A DNA stretch of 64,000 nucleotides, from positions 124,001-188,000 of the forward strand of contig VCJN01001151.1 of the NCBI GenBank assembly GCA_006384855.1, in the 5' to 3' direction. A program made the position numbers and the translations under genes. Shown here piece after piece: positions 1-11,808 of this stretch. Source of the stretch: Tetraselmis striata. Taxonomy: Eukaryota; Chlorophyta; Chlorodendrophyceae; Chlorodendrales; Chlorodendraceae. The stretch's first letter is position 1, and every line of letters begins with the position of its first letter. Below the pieces are notes generated by a model. The model was not told the origin of the DNA and did not search any database. It worked only from the letters and a program-made list of their open reading frames with translations.

Positions 1-2887
1 ACAAAAGCAAGCACAAGCACATCTGCGAGCAGCAGCAGCATCCAAGCAGCCCGCGACCAGCCAGCACCTTAGCCGCGGGCAGCGGATGGCATGCATGCTG
101 ACGGACACCACCACCCCACAAGCCGCAGCCACAGGTGCGAGGAGTGCCGGATAGGAGAGGCCCGCGGCAGCGCAGCCCCCGGGCAGCAGTAGCAGGCCAC
201 CGCACGGCGGCGGCGGCCGTGGGCACTAAAGGTCTCCATGTAATTATATTTTCTGGTTTGTTTATCAGTACTTTCGCATAGTGTCCGACCCACTTGCATA
301 GGAATGAAAGTGACCGATACCACCTGTTCAAATTTACCAGATAGGATTAAGCGTGCTTAAATGCGCTTAACTACAGCTGAACGCTCCACTATCATTGGTT
401 GTTGTGTTGATAACATCCAGCCTGGCGCTTCTGCTTTGATAAAACCTCAGACCACCCGCCACCAAGCGTGAAATTCATCTCCGCTGCCTTTGTCACGTTA
501 TCGGTATGTGGCGAATAATATTGTAACTCCCGCCCGTACGTTTGACCCCCGCAACTACTCGCGAGTAGTCGCGGAGTAATCGTGCTTACTACTGTCGCCC
601 ATAGTGATCTGGTAGCATATCACAAAATATTGTACTCATACCACTCCCGCCGTACCTTACATTGACGACTCAAGACTACGACTCTTGCCCTACTCGTCAC
701 GCTTCTCTCTAGTACTCAGTGCAAGATATCGATGCCGTAGACATGCCTCCAGCCTTAAATAAAGTACTGCGGCACTTACCGGTTAAGCGGTGTAAAGCGT
801 GATATACATGCGCTTACTCGCGCGTACTATTTGGTAAGCACGGTTAGGCGGACCCCATTTCGACGAGTGGGAAATATGCACGCTATGGTATTGGCAATAT
901 TAATTTGACAGTCGATGCGCAGTGGCCTTACCCGCACGCATATCACATGCCTACATAAACCGCATATCCGGTGTCACTCGGTATAATATGTCACTCCGAC
1001 CGTGACAACCCCGCTAGCGCCGCGTACTAAAACTCAAAGGGTGCATGTGGAATTGAGTGGTGTCGGGTTGGAGACGTAGGTGCACCACGCACGAGGCAAA
1101 CGCACTGCGGGCGCGTCATCGCCTTGCGTGCGTCATGGCGTTGTGCCTTTGTAGCCAAAATGGCATATGTAGGTTTAAAAACACCGTGGAAGAATCCTCT
1201 GGAGGCTGAAATTGGGCGGTCACACAGCCAGCGCCGATGTAAGTTACTGGGTAGGCGCATATAGGAACTACCCCCTGGAGTCAAAGCACCGCAGCGTGTT
1301 ATGCAATTTTGCCGGCGTTGAAATCGCAATATATCGGAATGTACGTGTTTGTTATTTCAATCGCATGTATGAACACGGTCATTATAAGCGAACGCCATTT
1401 ATCACCGTAAGGGTTACCGCGGCAGCCGTGTCAAAATATGTTGTGACAGCATCGGAAGTAGGGCGTCTGTGTGATTTATGGGGTTGTGTATAGTTTGCCC
1501 CCTCCCCGCATGGGTGTGCCATGCAGCGTGCGGGCTCGAGTAGGACGATGGGTATTTACACGTCTATGTATATATACGGGCGTTGATATATATAGAACTG
1601 CTAAGCAGTGCGCTGCGACGAGCGGGTGCGTACTTTAAACTACTATCCATCAGCTCGCCAAGATGGAAGCACATCCCGGCTACACCCACTACCACATTCC
1701 ATTATATTTGTATTCTGGCCATGCCAATGCCGCCGCATATTATGCCGAGGCCACTAACCAAATGTTGATGTGATTGTTGTCGCTGCCGTTGCCGATGTAT
1801 CATCTGCAGGTTTTCCGTGCATGTGCATTGTGCGTGCGCATGTGTAAGTTCCCACAACGTCGCTTATGCCATTGTCACTAACCATGTTGAATGATGCCAA
1901 TGTAACTAAGAGCCACTGCCGATGTCTTTCTTGCTGCCCATGCTACCGCCAACATGCACGTCCCGGTGCCTAGTCTCCATGCAGCAAGTTGGTTGTGGCA
2001 GCTGTGTGCGAGGGCTTGTGTGTGTGACTGTGTATGTATGTGTGCTTTGCCTGACAAGCGGCTGCCCCATTCCCTATGCCAATGTAGCTGCCATCACGAT
2101 GGCATGCAATTTCATGTGTGTGACGGGGAGTGGGAGCGATTGCTATTGAGCGAGCTACTGAAAATTTGCCGCATAAAAACTTGCACAAAAATCGTTGCCA
2201 AGCATGTAATCGTAGCATGCACCTCTGCAGACTTAGCTACCATGCTGTCCGCATGCGAGCGAGCCCGACTGCCCCCCCCCCCCCCCCCCTTCGAGCGAGC
2301 AAGAGCGACCCCCGCCCCGCCCCCCGCCCTCATGTAGTTATCTATATGCTGGCATTGCCGCCACCGCGTGTGCAAATTCAGTGATATTATCAGTAATGTG
2401 TTTGTCCCCATGGAATTCCTGCTGCCACCGCTGATGGAGATGCTAGTGTTGGACATCAGTCCTAAATACAATGTCGTTATATCATTGACGGCCACAATAT
2501 GCTGCCCACATCACCCCTTGCCCCTTCAGCTGCATGCATTCATGTGGTGTTGTCGATGGACGGATCATGGAATATGAAAGTGCATTGTTGACGTCCGGTC
2601 AGCGCACTCGTCGGACATGCGCACCTGCCTATATGTTAGGGCTGTCATATCTAGATTGCCGCTGTGCTAACCCCCCCCCCCCCCCCTACACGGCTCCTTA
2701 CCCCCTCCAGTCTTCTTCGCTGACCCGCGTCTGCCGTCCATGCAGAATGTACATGCAGCGGACAGCTGCGCCATGCTCGTCAACGTTGCTGCTCCGCTCT
2801 ATCACCCCCCTCTCCGCTCTGAAAGCCCGTCTCTCCAGCAGTATTGCCCATGTCTGCCGCATACATAGAAATAGAAATAGAAATTGA
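1..2887. other. Intergenic DNA, no gene seen
   Basis: No open frame here has a protein-like composition, and none matches a family I recognise. The stretch contains two poly(C) tracts near 2273-2290 and 2671-2686. A short AAATAG-type repeat lies at about 2864-2883, just before the LINE target site. The degenerate Asn/His/Cys-rich frames around 1920-2500 look like chance translation of low-complexity DNA. Confidence 0.6.
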
Positions 2888-2899
2888 TTACATCGTGTT
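2888..2899. repeat. LINE target-site duplication, left copy
   Basis: The 12-mer ttacatcgtgtt here is repeated exactly at 7238-7249. The two copies bracket the LINE. The last two T's are ambiguous with the element's own tail, which reads as poly(T) on the plus strand. Confidence 0.9.
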
Positions 2900-5800
2900 T
2901 TTTTTTCGCCCCCGGGACAGGACTGGCACCAGTGAAACCCTTGCAGCGTCTCTACGACGGCCGTTTAGGCAGCAATCCAGTTACGGAAAGCCCTGGGTAG
3001 GCGACGCTCCGTTATAGTCATCAAGCAAATTGCCGAAGCATTTCGCAAGACTAATTGGAGGCCAGTGACGGAATTTCCAACACTGTTGGATCACCGTCTA
3101 AAACACTGCCATCAAAATACCCGGCACTGACCACGAAAGGTCCGCCCTACCCGTTTGGGCGTCGGCCCATTCGAGTAATGCGAGTTGGGGCAAGCCCCAA
3201 CCCGCGGAGCAAAGCATTTCGGGAGTGCGATACATGTGCAACAAAAAAGGCAATGTGAGGGAGGGCCCGACGCCATAGCTGGAAAAATTTCCCATTCCCA
3301 GTAAAATCCAGGGCGCCGTGAAGGGAGAGGGGGACCCCGCCCAAAATAAAGGCAGTTAAGTCCTCAGGCGTTGACGCACTAACCTGACTACTAATAAAAT
3401 CCATGAACTCCGGAACTAACAACCCAAAATTATGACGGTGATACCCCCACCGCGGGCACTCCACCAACATATGTTCGATAGTCTCAGATTCACCTCCGCC
3501 ACATGCAGGGCAGTGTTCAAGGAACCGCTCAGGCATGGCATGAATCCGGGCCAATCGGCGGGCAGTGGGAAATACTCGGGTGCGTAATTGCATCATAATG
3601 TGCAACCCGGCCACAACCCCCGCGGGGACACCCACACCGTACTGTGGCAACGGGTTTGACGCATAGGACGCCTGGACATATATACCCCAGGTGTTATTGC
3701 GTGCTAACGATACCGACGATTCGTAACGCGCCCACACGGATGCCTTTATTAGTTTAGCGGCATCGCGCGCGGCTAGTGACCTCCACTCAAGTGGAAGGTG
3801 CGCCCCCTCACCTAGCCCTACGTTCGCCCTAGCTAGTCGATCTAACCACCGCACAGTCCCCGACGTCCACGTGTTAGGGCGCGCCCGACTTGGCTGAGCT
3901 ACTAAATGGGTTATACATGTATTCAAGTCGGATGCTTTAAGGAACGCCCGAGCCCGTGCCGCAGCGGCCGTAGCCTCTATGGGCGCAATATCTAATTCCC
4001 GCATCATCGGTGCAGTGGCTACCCCAGGGGAGTTTTTACCTACCCCAATGAGGCAACGCAAGCACTGATTGAGTACAGTTTGTACTTTATTTGCGCCGCT
4101 AGTTCTATCCATGCCCCATACTTCACACCCGTAAGTTAAAACCGGCAGTACACAGGTTTTAAAAACCGACACACGCACATTAATAGGGATTATGTCCCGT
4201 CCACCGACTAATACCGAATCGAGCGCCTCAATAGCGCGATTACCCTTCTTAACCCGGTCGTCTACTATGTGTTGCATACCTAAATCCGACTTAATGACCG
4301 TACCCAAGTACCTATATTCATTTACAACCGGTACCCGTCCCCCCCCAAGCTGCCATCGGGCAGCTTGTTCGCGTAACGCGGTCTCGTCGGAATATCGGCC
4401 TAATGCCATCACCCCACTCTTAAGTACCCCAAACCCCATAAAATGATCCTCCGCCCACTGCGAGAAGTGGGCGAACATGGCATGCAGGTTATCGAACGAG
4501 CCTGTGATACCAACAGCGTCGTCCGCGTATAACTGACCTGGCACCCTTAGTGGTTGCCTTGCCGTTAATGTGTCAGTGCACCCTGGTACATCACATCCTA
4601 GATGTTCTACCCCATCGAATATATCGTTAATAAATATGTTAAATAGGATGGGGGAAGCGGGGCATCCCAATCGGAGGCCACGCTCTATGGGTATGGGGTC
4701 TGATAGTGTTCCCGGGGCCACCCCTGTCTTGACCCGTACCATACTATCCCTGTATAAAGTTTTAATGAAGGTAAGCATATGACCCGAAACTCCTATGGCT
4801 TGTAGTTTTAGGAATAAAAGCTCATGAGGTACGGTGTCATATGCCTTCCTAAAGTCAATAAACCCCGCGTACGTGGGTAGACCTGCCGCTTGGCGACGAG
4901 CCGCGATATCGAACAAGCTGGCAACTTGCATGGGGCCCTCCTCATTCCGCATAAAACCCGCTTGCCAACGGCGGATTATCCCTTTAGCTTGGCAGACGTC
5001 TTGCAAGCGTTGGGAAATGACGGTCATAAGGAGTTTCATAGCGGCACCCATAATCGAAATGCCCCTATAATTGTCCATAACGGTCGCGTCGCCTTTCTTG
5101 GGCACCGATACTATGGCCGAGCTACGCCACTGCTGGGGGATATAGTTCTTAGTCCATATCCCGTTAATTAAGGCCAGCAATGCCTTGCCAAAATGGCTAT
5201 TCGGGGCGTATATCGCCAATTTTAAAGCCTCTGCAGTGATCCCATCCTGCCCCTGGGCCTTATTATTTTTTAAACGCCTAAGAGCCTTGACTAGTTCCTC
5301 CCATGTTATATGCCCATTTATCCCGTTTAGTGCGGGGGCAATGGGTGGGGATGTACCGTGTCGGTGTTCCCACGCCGCACGGTATATCGCAACCCGTTGT
5401 GCTAGGGGGTGGGGGTCACGCAGCAGCTCCCGATAGTGCCGCGCCCAGCACGCATTGATTTCGCCCGGCTCGGTATGAAGTACCCCTGATACCGGATCGC
5501 GTACTGGCTGGTCGTTTGCGCCCTCGAATGAACCCTGCCCCTTACGGAGAGAGCGCGCCCACTTCCAGAACTCCCGTCTCCCACCACCCTTCTTAGAATC
5601 CTGAACCGCTTTTAGCACGGCCCGCTCCCTCTGGCGGCGGCGGTTATTACGTACTAGTGTCCGGACCCTATGCCGTGCAGCAGCATAATGTGCCGACGCT
5701 AGAGCGGCATCCCGAGGGCCCCTAGTCCCCCGGCACGCCATAAAGGCCATGCGCCGACGATTAATCGCACCTAGGATAGACCGTTGGAGCGGCGGCCCTA

Positions 5801-7237
5801 GGTCACGACGCCTGGGCTTGGTAACAGCCCCTACCCCACGCGCCGCCGACCATATTGCCTGGATAAAGTGATCGGCGCCGGTGTCTAGGGATCCCCCCCC
5901 TCCCGGGGGCCCGCCGTCTACAGGTGGGTCATCTAGAGGGGCGAGCACCGCGAACGGATTAGCGGTGACAAAATCGTGAAACGGCTTGGGCCATTCAGAG
6001 GGAGAGTCACCGTGGGCCGGTTTGGGAATGGACCTTGCAGACAGGCGTTCATGCAGGGGAGGTGGACAGGCATCCTCACGGATGGCGCCCATGGGGAAAG
6101 AAGACAGGACAGGGAAGTGATCGGAGGTGTCCCAAGAGTAGTCCACCCATGCCGAGGGCGAGAGAGGGGGGGGAGGGCCTATGGTGGGAGGCCATGCGAT
6201 GAAGTGGTCGAGAACGCGGCAGCTGCCCCTCCGGCAAGTACCCCGTTCGCGCGCCGATGCATCCCGCGGCCACATGGGCTTACCGCCGGGAAGGCACCGC
6301 CAACGCCTGAGTAGAGCCGTCAACTCCCTTTCATCCATGTTCCAATCCCCCCCCACCACGATCATATCCCTCGGATAACTCGTACGAAGCCGCACCAACT
6401 CTTCGCGCAGGCGGTCCCGATACGGTTCCCCCTGTGAGCCGGTGGGCAAATAGGCCGAGATAAATATAGTGGCCGCGGAGTCACTGCAACCTCCCCCCAC
6501 CCGGACACAGGTCCAACATGGGTGGGGCGCGCCGACTGCCCGCGCCCGGTACGGCGACCGGACTAACACACAACACCCACGTTCCGATGCAACGCGGTCC
6601 CCGAACGAATAGTAGTCAGAGTACCCATTAAAACGCACTCGCATATCGGTCGCCCTAACCGTGGTCTCCTGAATGAGCAGAACATCTACAGATCGCTCGA
6701 ACAGCAACGCGCCAACATCCTCCACCTTAGAAGACAACCCATTCACATTAAGCGTCGCAACGCACAGGTGGGCGGGCATGGGAGGGAGGGGAAAGGGCAA
6801 GGGGTGGGAGGGAGGGGGAGGGCGGGCGGCGTGGCGATCCCAGTACGAGCGGTGTTCCCGCAAGTACCAACCCCACCGGCATGCAAAACGTTGTAAACGC
6901 TCGCGGACATGCGCACCCTGCCCTTGGGTATAATACACATCAAAGCGCACTAGCCCATCCCGCTGCAACACACGATCGATCTTCGGAATGGCCGAAGGCC
7001 GGCCATTAAACGCCCGATCGACGCGGCTCCAAAAGGCAGGTAGTGGCGACGGGTCCCCCGAACAACACACACGACGCAGGGACGCCCCAGCGCCCTCAGC
7101 CAAGTGCCCAACCGTCCAAGGGCGAACCCCCGTCACTATGACGGCTGCACTCGGTGGCGCGCGGTTGCCCATATCGGGGCCAACCTTACCGGAGCTACGG
7201 TTATGTTATACCAGGCGGAAAAACTCGGTAATGCGGT
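2900..7237 (-). mobile_element. Apparently full-length LINE (non-LTR retrotransposon)
   Basis: This 4338-bp element runs right to left. Its 3' end is a short A tail, seen as T's at 2900-2906 on the plus strand. The tail is preceded by a 3' UTR of about 240 bp. Its 5' end lies only 65 bp upstream of the large open frame. A perfect 12-bp target-site duplication flanks it, and the coding frame is uninterrupted, so the insertion is probably recent. The single long frame carries apurinic-type endonuclease, reverse transcriptase and a C-terminal CCHC finger, with no RNase H seen. That order fits an L1-like clade. A separate ORF1 is absent. Either the family has one frame, or this copy lost a 5' part. 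The 3'-terminal 38 bases recur at 46948-46985. Confidence 0.92.
3147..7172 (-). CDS. LINE ORF2-like polyprotein: endonuclease, reverse transcriptase, CCHC finger
   Basis: The 1341-residue product would nick target DNA and reverse-transcribe the LINE RNA at the nick. Residues 1-130 are basic and end in an RNA-binding-like WGWYLREHRSYWDR stretch. The endonuclease starts near residue 137 (ATLNVNGL) and shows LLIQET, GGDWNM and SDHFPVL, the usual metal and catalytic blocks. The reverse transcriptase has FIDFRKAYDTV, then GLRLGCPASPILFNIFI, and YADDAVG near residue 881 as the active site. A CPACGGG...H....C finger lies near residue 1219. The start is a true ATG at 7172, with a 65-nt leader. There are no internal stops, so this copy may be able to make protein. 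The clade (L1-like or a chlorophyte relative) is inferred from domain order only. Confidence 0.93.
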   Translation of the reverse strand: MGNRAPPSAAVIVTGVRPWTVGHLAEGAGASLRRVCCSGDPSPLPAFWSRVDRAFNGRPSAIPKIDRVLQRDGLVRFDVYYTQGQGAHVRERLQRFACRWGWYLREHRSYWDRHAARPPPPSHPLPFPLPPMPAHLCVATLNVNGLSSKVEDVGALLFERSVDVLLIQETTVRATDMRVRFNGYSDYYSFGDRVASERGCCVLVRSPYRARAVGAPHPCWTCVRVGGGCSDSAATIFISAYLPTGSQGEPYRDRLREELVRLRTSYPRDMIVVGGDWNMDERELTALLRRWRCLPGGKPMWPRDASARERGTCRRGSCRVLDHFIAWPPTIGPPPPLSPSAWVDYSWDTSDHFPVLSSFPMGAIREDACPPPLHERLSARSIPKPAHGDSPSEWPKPFHDFVTANPFAVLAPLDDPPVDGGPPGGGGSLDTGADHFIQAIWSAARGVGAVTKPRRRDLGPPLQRSILGAINRRRMAFMACRGTRGPRDAALASAHYAAARHRVRTLVRNNRRRQRERAVLKAVQDSKKGGGRREFWKWARSLRKGQGSFEGANDQPVRDPVSGVLHTEPGEINACWARHYRELLRDPHPLAQRVAIYRAAWEHRHGTSPPIAPALNGINGHITWEELVKALRRLKNNKAQGQDGITAEALKLAIYAPNSHFGKALLALINGIWTKNYIPQQWRSSAIVSVPKKGDATVMDNYRGISIMGAAMKLLMTVISQRLQDVCQAKGIIRRWQAGFMRNEEGPMQVASLFDIAARRQAAGLPTYAGFIDFRKAYDTVPHELLFLKLQAIGVSGHMLTFIKTLYRDSMVRVKTGVAPGTLSDPIPIERGLRLGCPASPILFNIFINDIFDGVEHLGCDVPGCTDTLTARQPLRVPGQLYADDAVGITGSFDNLHAMFAHFSQWAEDHFMGFGVLKSGVMALGRYSDETALREQAARWQLGGGRVPVVNEYRYLGTVIKSDLGMQHIVDDRVKKGNRAIEALDSVLVGGRDIIPINVRVSVFKTCVLPVLTYGCEVWGMDRTSGANKVQTVLNQCLRCLIGVGKNSPGVATAPMMRELDIAPIEATAAAARARAFLKASDLNTCITHLVAQPSRARPNTWTSGTVRWLDRLARANVGLGEGAHLPLEWRSLAARDAAKLIKASVWARYESSVSLARNNTWGIYVQASYASNPLPQYGVGVPAGVVAGLHIMMQLRTRVFPTARRLARIHAMPERFLEHCPACGGGESETIEHMLVECPRWGYHRHNFGLLVPEFMDFISSQVSASTPEDLTAFILGGVPLSLHGALDFTGNGKFFQLWRRALPHIAFFVAHVSHSRNALLRGLGLAPTRITRMGRRPNG

Positions 7238-7249
7238 TTACATCGTGTT
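7238..7249. repeat. LINE target-site duplication, right copy
   Basis: This is an exact copy of the 12 bases at 2888-2899. It marks the 5' end of the LINE at 7237. Confidence 0.9.
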
Positions 7250-8424
7250 AGTCTCCTGCTCGCCACCGCCCACACGGAGGTATTTTTAGGGGCCTGCCAT
7301 CTCTAGCCATAGTAGGGAACACATATTGTGCAATTACAGCTCAAGCATCCGGTCATCCTCTTTCGTTTCCAAACCGAGCCCCTCCCATCACATGATCCAT
7401 ATCTGTGTTCTTGCAGAATAACTACGGGCGGTCGCCAGGACGGGCGACTACCGCTAATTGGCAGTACGGGGATTAGGAATACTCGCCCCGCCGAAAACAT
7501 TTCCATGTACATCGTTAATGCACCGGCACCGCGCAATCTTCGGTCGTCGTGCTGCGTCTTGGCTCCACCTGCCGCCATCGCTGAAAATATCCCGCAAGCG
7601 GTCGCGGCGCCGATCGCCCCACCGCGCGGTTGTGGCGGTCCGCCGACCTCGGCCGCGGTCCACCGATGCTGCTTCCATCTCGCCCGCCTGAGCGCTACCA
7701 CGGGGGACTGAAGGAGGAAAGGCGGGCTACCCCCCGCCCCCCCCCCCCCCCCCCCCTCGCCCGCGTGTGTCGCTCCGTGGTCGGCATGCCGGTCCTACTC
7801 CCCCGTATGCCGCTTGCCTCCGCAACGCGCCTCGTCACTGTAGCCGCCCGCCAAGGGTCAGACCGAGCTGGCCGCCAAATGACGCCTCCCGCTGCATGGC
7901 TGCGAATCCCTCAGGGCTCTCCGGCTCCTGTCTCTTGGCCCCTGAGTCGCTACCATGCCCGGTATGTCCACCCCCGAGCGCCCGCCCCGCCTTTCAGTGC
8001 CGGGCTCCTGTCTCCTCGCGCTCGCCGCCCTCGCCCGTTCTCACTGGGCGGCTGAGGGTTCCATGGGTGTTCCGAATGGGTCGGCCGCAGGGCGCCGCCG
8101 AACACTTCGTTTGACAAGGCTGGGATTCGATTGATTCTCAGGTGGAACACATAGGGGTGGGGGGTACGCCAGATCTTCGGCATGTCGGTCGCGGGTCCTA
8201 CAGAGGTACGAGAACACGATTTTATTTCGAACAACGCTCGCGAGTAGGCTGCCCCCGTCCGAGTCGTACATACCCCCCTTCCCACCCGTAGGCTGATCTC
8301 GGAGAGGTCGACGCAAGGCCGAGGTCGTACATGTATTATTTTTAGCAGCCCCCACACGGGGCTGCTGCCCCGCGGCGCCACCAGGCGCTACCGGGACTTC
8401 GAGTATTATTCGAAAAGCCCCTGG
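7250..8424. other. Intergenic DNA with poly(C) tract
   Basis: I see no gene. The stretch holds a C run at about 7736-7756, a GC hairpin near 8344-8366 and an imperfect palindrome near 8398-8413. Open frames here are Arg/Pro-rich and overlap on both strands, as expected from high GC. Confidence 0.5.
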
Positions 8425-10912
8425 TTGGGCTCCCCGGTCGTCGCACGATCCAAGGACCCGCCACAGCCGGCCACCCCGCTCAGCCCCCCTGCCGCATCCA
8501 GCCGGGCACGGGTCTTAGGGGTTACTAGCGCCCATTCTGTGGAGGTGGGGGTGGTGCCGCTAGGCCTGCCGCACCCAAGGTCCTTCGCTCATGGTGGGCC
8601 GCTGCCTGGCGCTGGGCGGCCGCATACATATCTCGTACCTATATGTGCCGCACCGCTATGGCGCAGCTTCGTCGCCGATGTCCCACGCCTGCCGCGCGCC
8701 TACTTTATGTCACATGCCAGCTGGGCGTATTATCAAACGCCCCCCGTTCTGAACGGCACGCCTCTACTCGCAAACTTTAACTCATCATCACAACACTAAT
8801 ATATGAATCCCCCTCTCCCATGCGAGCAGTGGCGGCATTTACCGGTGCCGCGCCACTCTGGCGCATATCCGTCGCCACTGTCTTGCGCTAGCCCCGTCCG
8901 CCTAATTCCCAGCCTCCCACCGGAGGCCGCTCGGACAGCATGCGCGTGCACTAGGCAGCAAAGCGATGCGCTACCGCCCTGCCATGGCATGCCTGTCGCC
9001 CAGTGGCATGCCGCGCCCCCCATCTACGCCCCGCCCTCTAGCAGCGATGCGTACCTCCAAGACGGTGGCGTCCTCAATGGCATCAGCGCTCCGACCGTCC
9101 TTTCGCCCGCCACCCACCGTGCTGCCCTTGACAACATGATAGCACCACACAAGCAAGTCAGCGATGCATGTAGCACCGAGGTGCCACTCGCCGTGCCGGC
9201 ATTATCCCCGGCTGTGGCCAGTACGTCCAATCGTTACCAACTTCGGTCTAACCCCTCCAACAAGTACCGTTCTACTGCCGGCAACTTAATGGGCGCCGCC
9301 GATTATTTTGCCGGGATGACCCGATCCCATGTTACCGCGTCGGTCAAACGACACACTTACATGATTGACGAGCCCGAGGCTTCCATCCCATGGACAACTT
9401 CCGTTCGTGCACGTCTCAAGGAGGCGTAAGGTGCGGACGAGCTGGGCTAGCGCGCACTCGACCTCCTCTCCAGCTCCCTCACTGCCCAGACTCTACGGAG
9501 CTACTCCGGTACCTATCTCAGTTCGCCAGGTTCTGCCACGACTCGGAAAATGTCAACCCGCTGAAGGAGCCTTCTCCCATTGTCGTTGGGTACTACGTCG
9601 CTTGAATCAATGAGCGGGGTCACATTGGGGCTAAGTCGTTACAACCCTACCTGTCGGTCATCAACATGTTCTTCAAACTGCACAACATGGACCCCATCGC
9701 CAAGGACGGAATGCACCTTGCCGCCCCACGTCGTGGCATCATGCTCAGGCAACGCCGCATGGACGCCGTCGCCTTGCGAGACAATCCCATTGCATGCCGA
9801 TGTAGCTTACTCCTCCGTCGAACGTGGCGAGCTAATTGTTTCTGCTAATTGTCTCCCCCCCCCCCTTTCGGAGTACCAGTGCGACTTCCGGGCCCTCATG
9901 GCCGCGGTCGTCAACGTAATGTTTTTCGCCCGCGGGCTTACTACTTAGCGTGTCATGCCGAGTGCGGGACGTGCACGTCGTCTCGTATAACATTTGCCTA
10001 CATGTAAACCGCGCGCGACTGAGAAAGGCCGCGCCGGTCGACGCGGTCCCGACGACTTGCGTCTACCGCTCCTCCCCGTGAAGGAGCACACTTGCGTCGC
10101 CCGTCCCGTGCACCACCACATCGACAATGTCCAGTCGGCGCCCCCCTTGGGCCATGTTGCCTTGTCCGAAACTAACTTTAGGGCGGTAACCCCTAGCGAG
10201 CACTCCAATCAAGTCGTGGACTGCGGCTACAAAGACGGACTAGGTCTCTACGGCCATTCGTCTCGTCGGTAGATAGGTGTTGCCCCTCCTGCCGGCACTA
10301 TTCGGACCTCCGACAGCCTTCGCGAAGGTGCAAATGCATTCAACTGGGATTTTAGAACGCCATCGGAACGCCATCGGGCAATCAACTCCGACGTCGTTTT
10401 GAACTACATCGACCCCAACGTCCTCCGGGCATCATGACGTAGGCAAAATTGACTAATTGTAGAACCCCGCCGCCGATTGTATATCACAAGCACCACCGCT
10501 CAACAATGACGCGATACCGCCGCACCCAAATCCCTTCATTTGGCACGTGGTTCTTCTTCGGCCACATCGCGCCCCTTCACCACTTCCAAGTTTAGCAAGA
10601 TTCCGCAGCAGTGGCCCTTACGGTGCCCCTACGTGACTTGGCGCTACTCATGCTTCGTCAATCACCAACGTCCTCATCCGGGCATCATGACGTAGGCAAA
10701 ATTGACTAATTGTAGAACCCCGCCGCCGATTGTATATCACAAGCACCACCGCTCAACAATGACGCGATACCGCCGCACCCAAATCCCTTCATTTGGCACG
10801 TGGTTCTTCTTCGGCCACATCGCGCCCCTTCACCACTTCCAAGTTTAGCAAGATTCCGCAGCAGTGGCCCTTACGGTGCCCCTACGTGACTTGGTGCTAC
10901 TCATGCTTCGTC
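8425..10912 (+). mobile_element. Fossil tyrosine-recombinase element (DIRS/Kangaroo-like, or Crypton)
   Basis: Two kinds of remains read on the plus strand. From about 8803 to 9429 there is a Pro/Ala-rich frame ending in a charged tail. From about 9430 to 10437 there are pieces of a tyrosine recombinase. These include a helical core-binding part (for example LQPYLSVINMFFKLHN) and a C-terminal piece, VVLNYIDPNV, with the tyrosine expected at the active site. The copy is broken in several places and cannot act. No reverse transcriptase was found next to it, so a Crypton origin stays possible. DIRS is preferred because a DIRS-like gag/RT remnant lies at 44.6-46.0 kb. Age is not young, judging by the amount of decay. 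Confidence 0.55.
10415..10912 (+). repeat. Tandem duplication, unit about 250 bp
   Basis: 10415-10659 and 10665-10912 are nearly identical, offset by 250 then 253 bases because of a small indel near the start. The first copy begins inside the end of the recombinase remnant. The repeat may therefore come from the 3' end of that element or from a local slippage event. Confidence 0.85.
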
Positions 10913-11808
10913 TATCTTCGTTCATTCTTCATTGGCAAAACCATACTCACCTTGAAATGTTCTGAGCTAGTTTATGGGGTTGCCTCCTTTCCTAACCACC
11001 TATCTGTGCTTCTAAGTGGTGCGAGCAGTTACTAGTTCACCCGTTGATGCGCTCCTTCGTGTGTGCAACATGAGTCGACATAAAAGCAACAACAAAGCTT
11101 GCGGCCTTCTTATTCCAGTTTCGCTATGTACAAACATCGCCCTCCCTGACTCCGTTTTCCCTCCACGCTTTCACTAAACCTCTTGTCCTCAACTTGAAAC
11201 GCCGACTTCCGCCCTAAATTACTTTGCTATGCCATATCCTGAGCAATCAAGAGGCCATCTGGGTCGCGCCGGCGGCGTAGTGTTGGAGCGGCGCTGAGCA
11301 CCAGCTCGCGCAGCTCAGCACAGCACGGTACTGGTACTGGTACTCGTAGAGTCGTAGTATACTCATGCACACCTGCTGTATGGAGTACAGCAGAGCGACT
11401 TCATCTAGCTCAGCATAGTCGCTATATCATAGCAATATCACCACACACGTCACCATGCGGGCAAAATACTACGGGCACCAGTACCAGTATCCCCGTAAAT
11501 ATTAGGACGACTTGTCAACCAGTTCTTCTCGTAGTATGCCACGCACCCACCGCCATCTGTCGCCTTCTGCTCGTTCTCCAAGAGAGATAGAAACCCGGCA
11601 CAAAGAGTGCGAGTCCACTGCCGGCAAAGTTCCGGACAGGTAAAGCGGGCTGCTTGCCTGCTGCGAAGTCCCATCAGGCTACTGCTGTATAGTGGTGGCC
11701 CGCCAATAAATAGAGGGGTTTGCCGTACAACACAGGTTCCCACCTGTCCGCGCGAGGCGAACGAACCGGCTCTGGAAGCCCGCTCTACACCCCCGAGTTT
11801 TCTTGGAC
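10913..11808. other. Intergenic DNA upstream of the RING gene
   Basis: No gene is visible. Short GTACTG/CAGTAC repeats occur at 11330-11400. An A/T-rich stretch (aataaatag, about 11704-11712) lies roughly 100 bases before the RING start codon. It could be a TATA-like core element, but this is weak. Confidence 0.4.

Noticed and set aside
1920-2500. Cys/His-rich open frames resembling small secreted proteins
   Set aside because: Overlapping frames on both strands in low-complexity DNA with a poly(C) tract, and no start or splice context.
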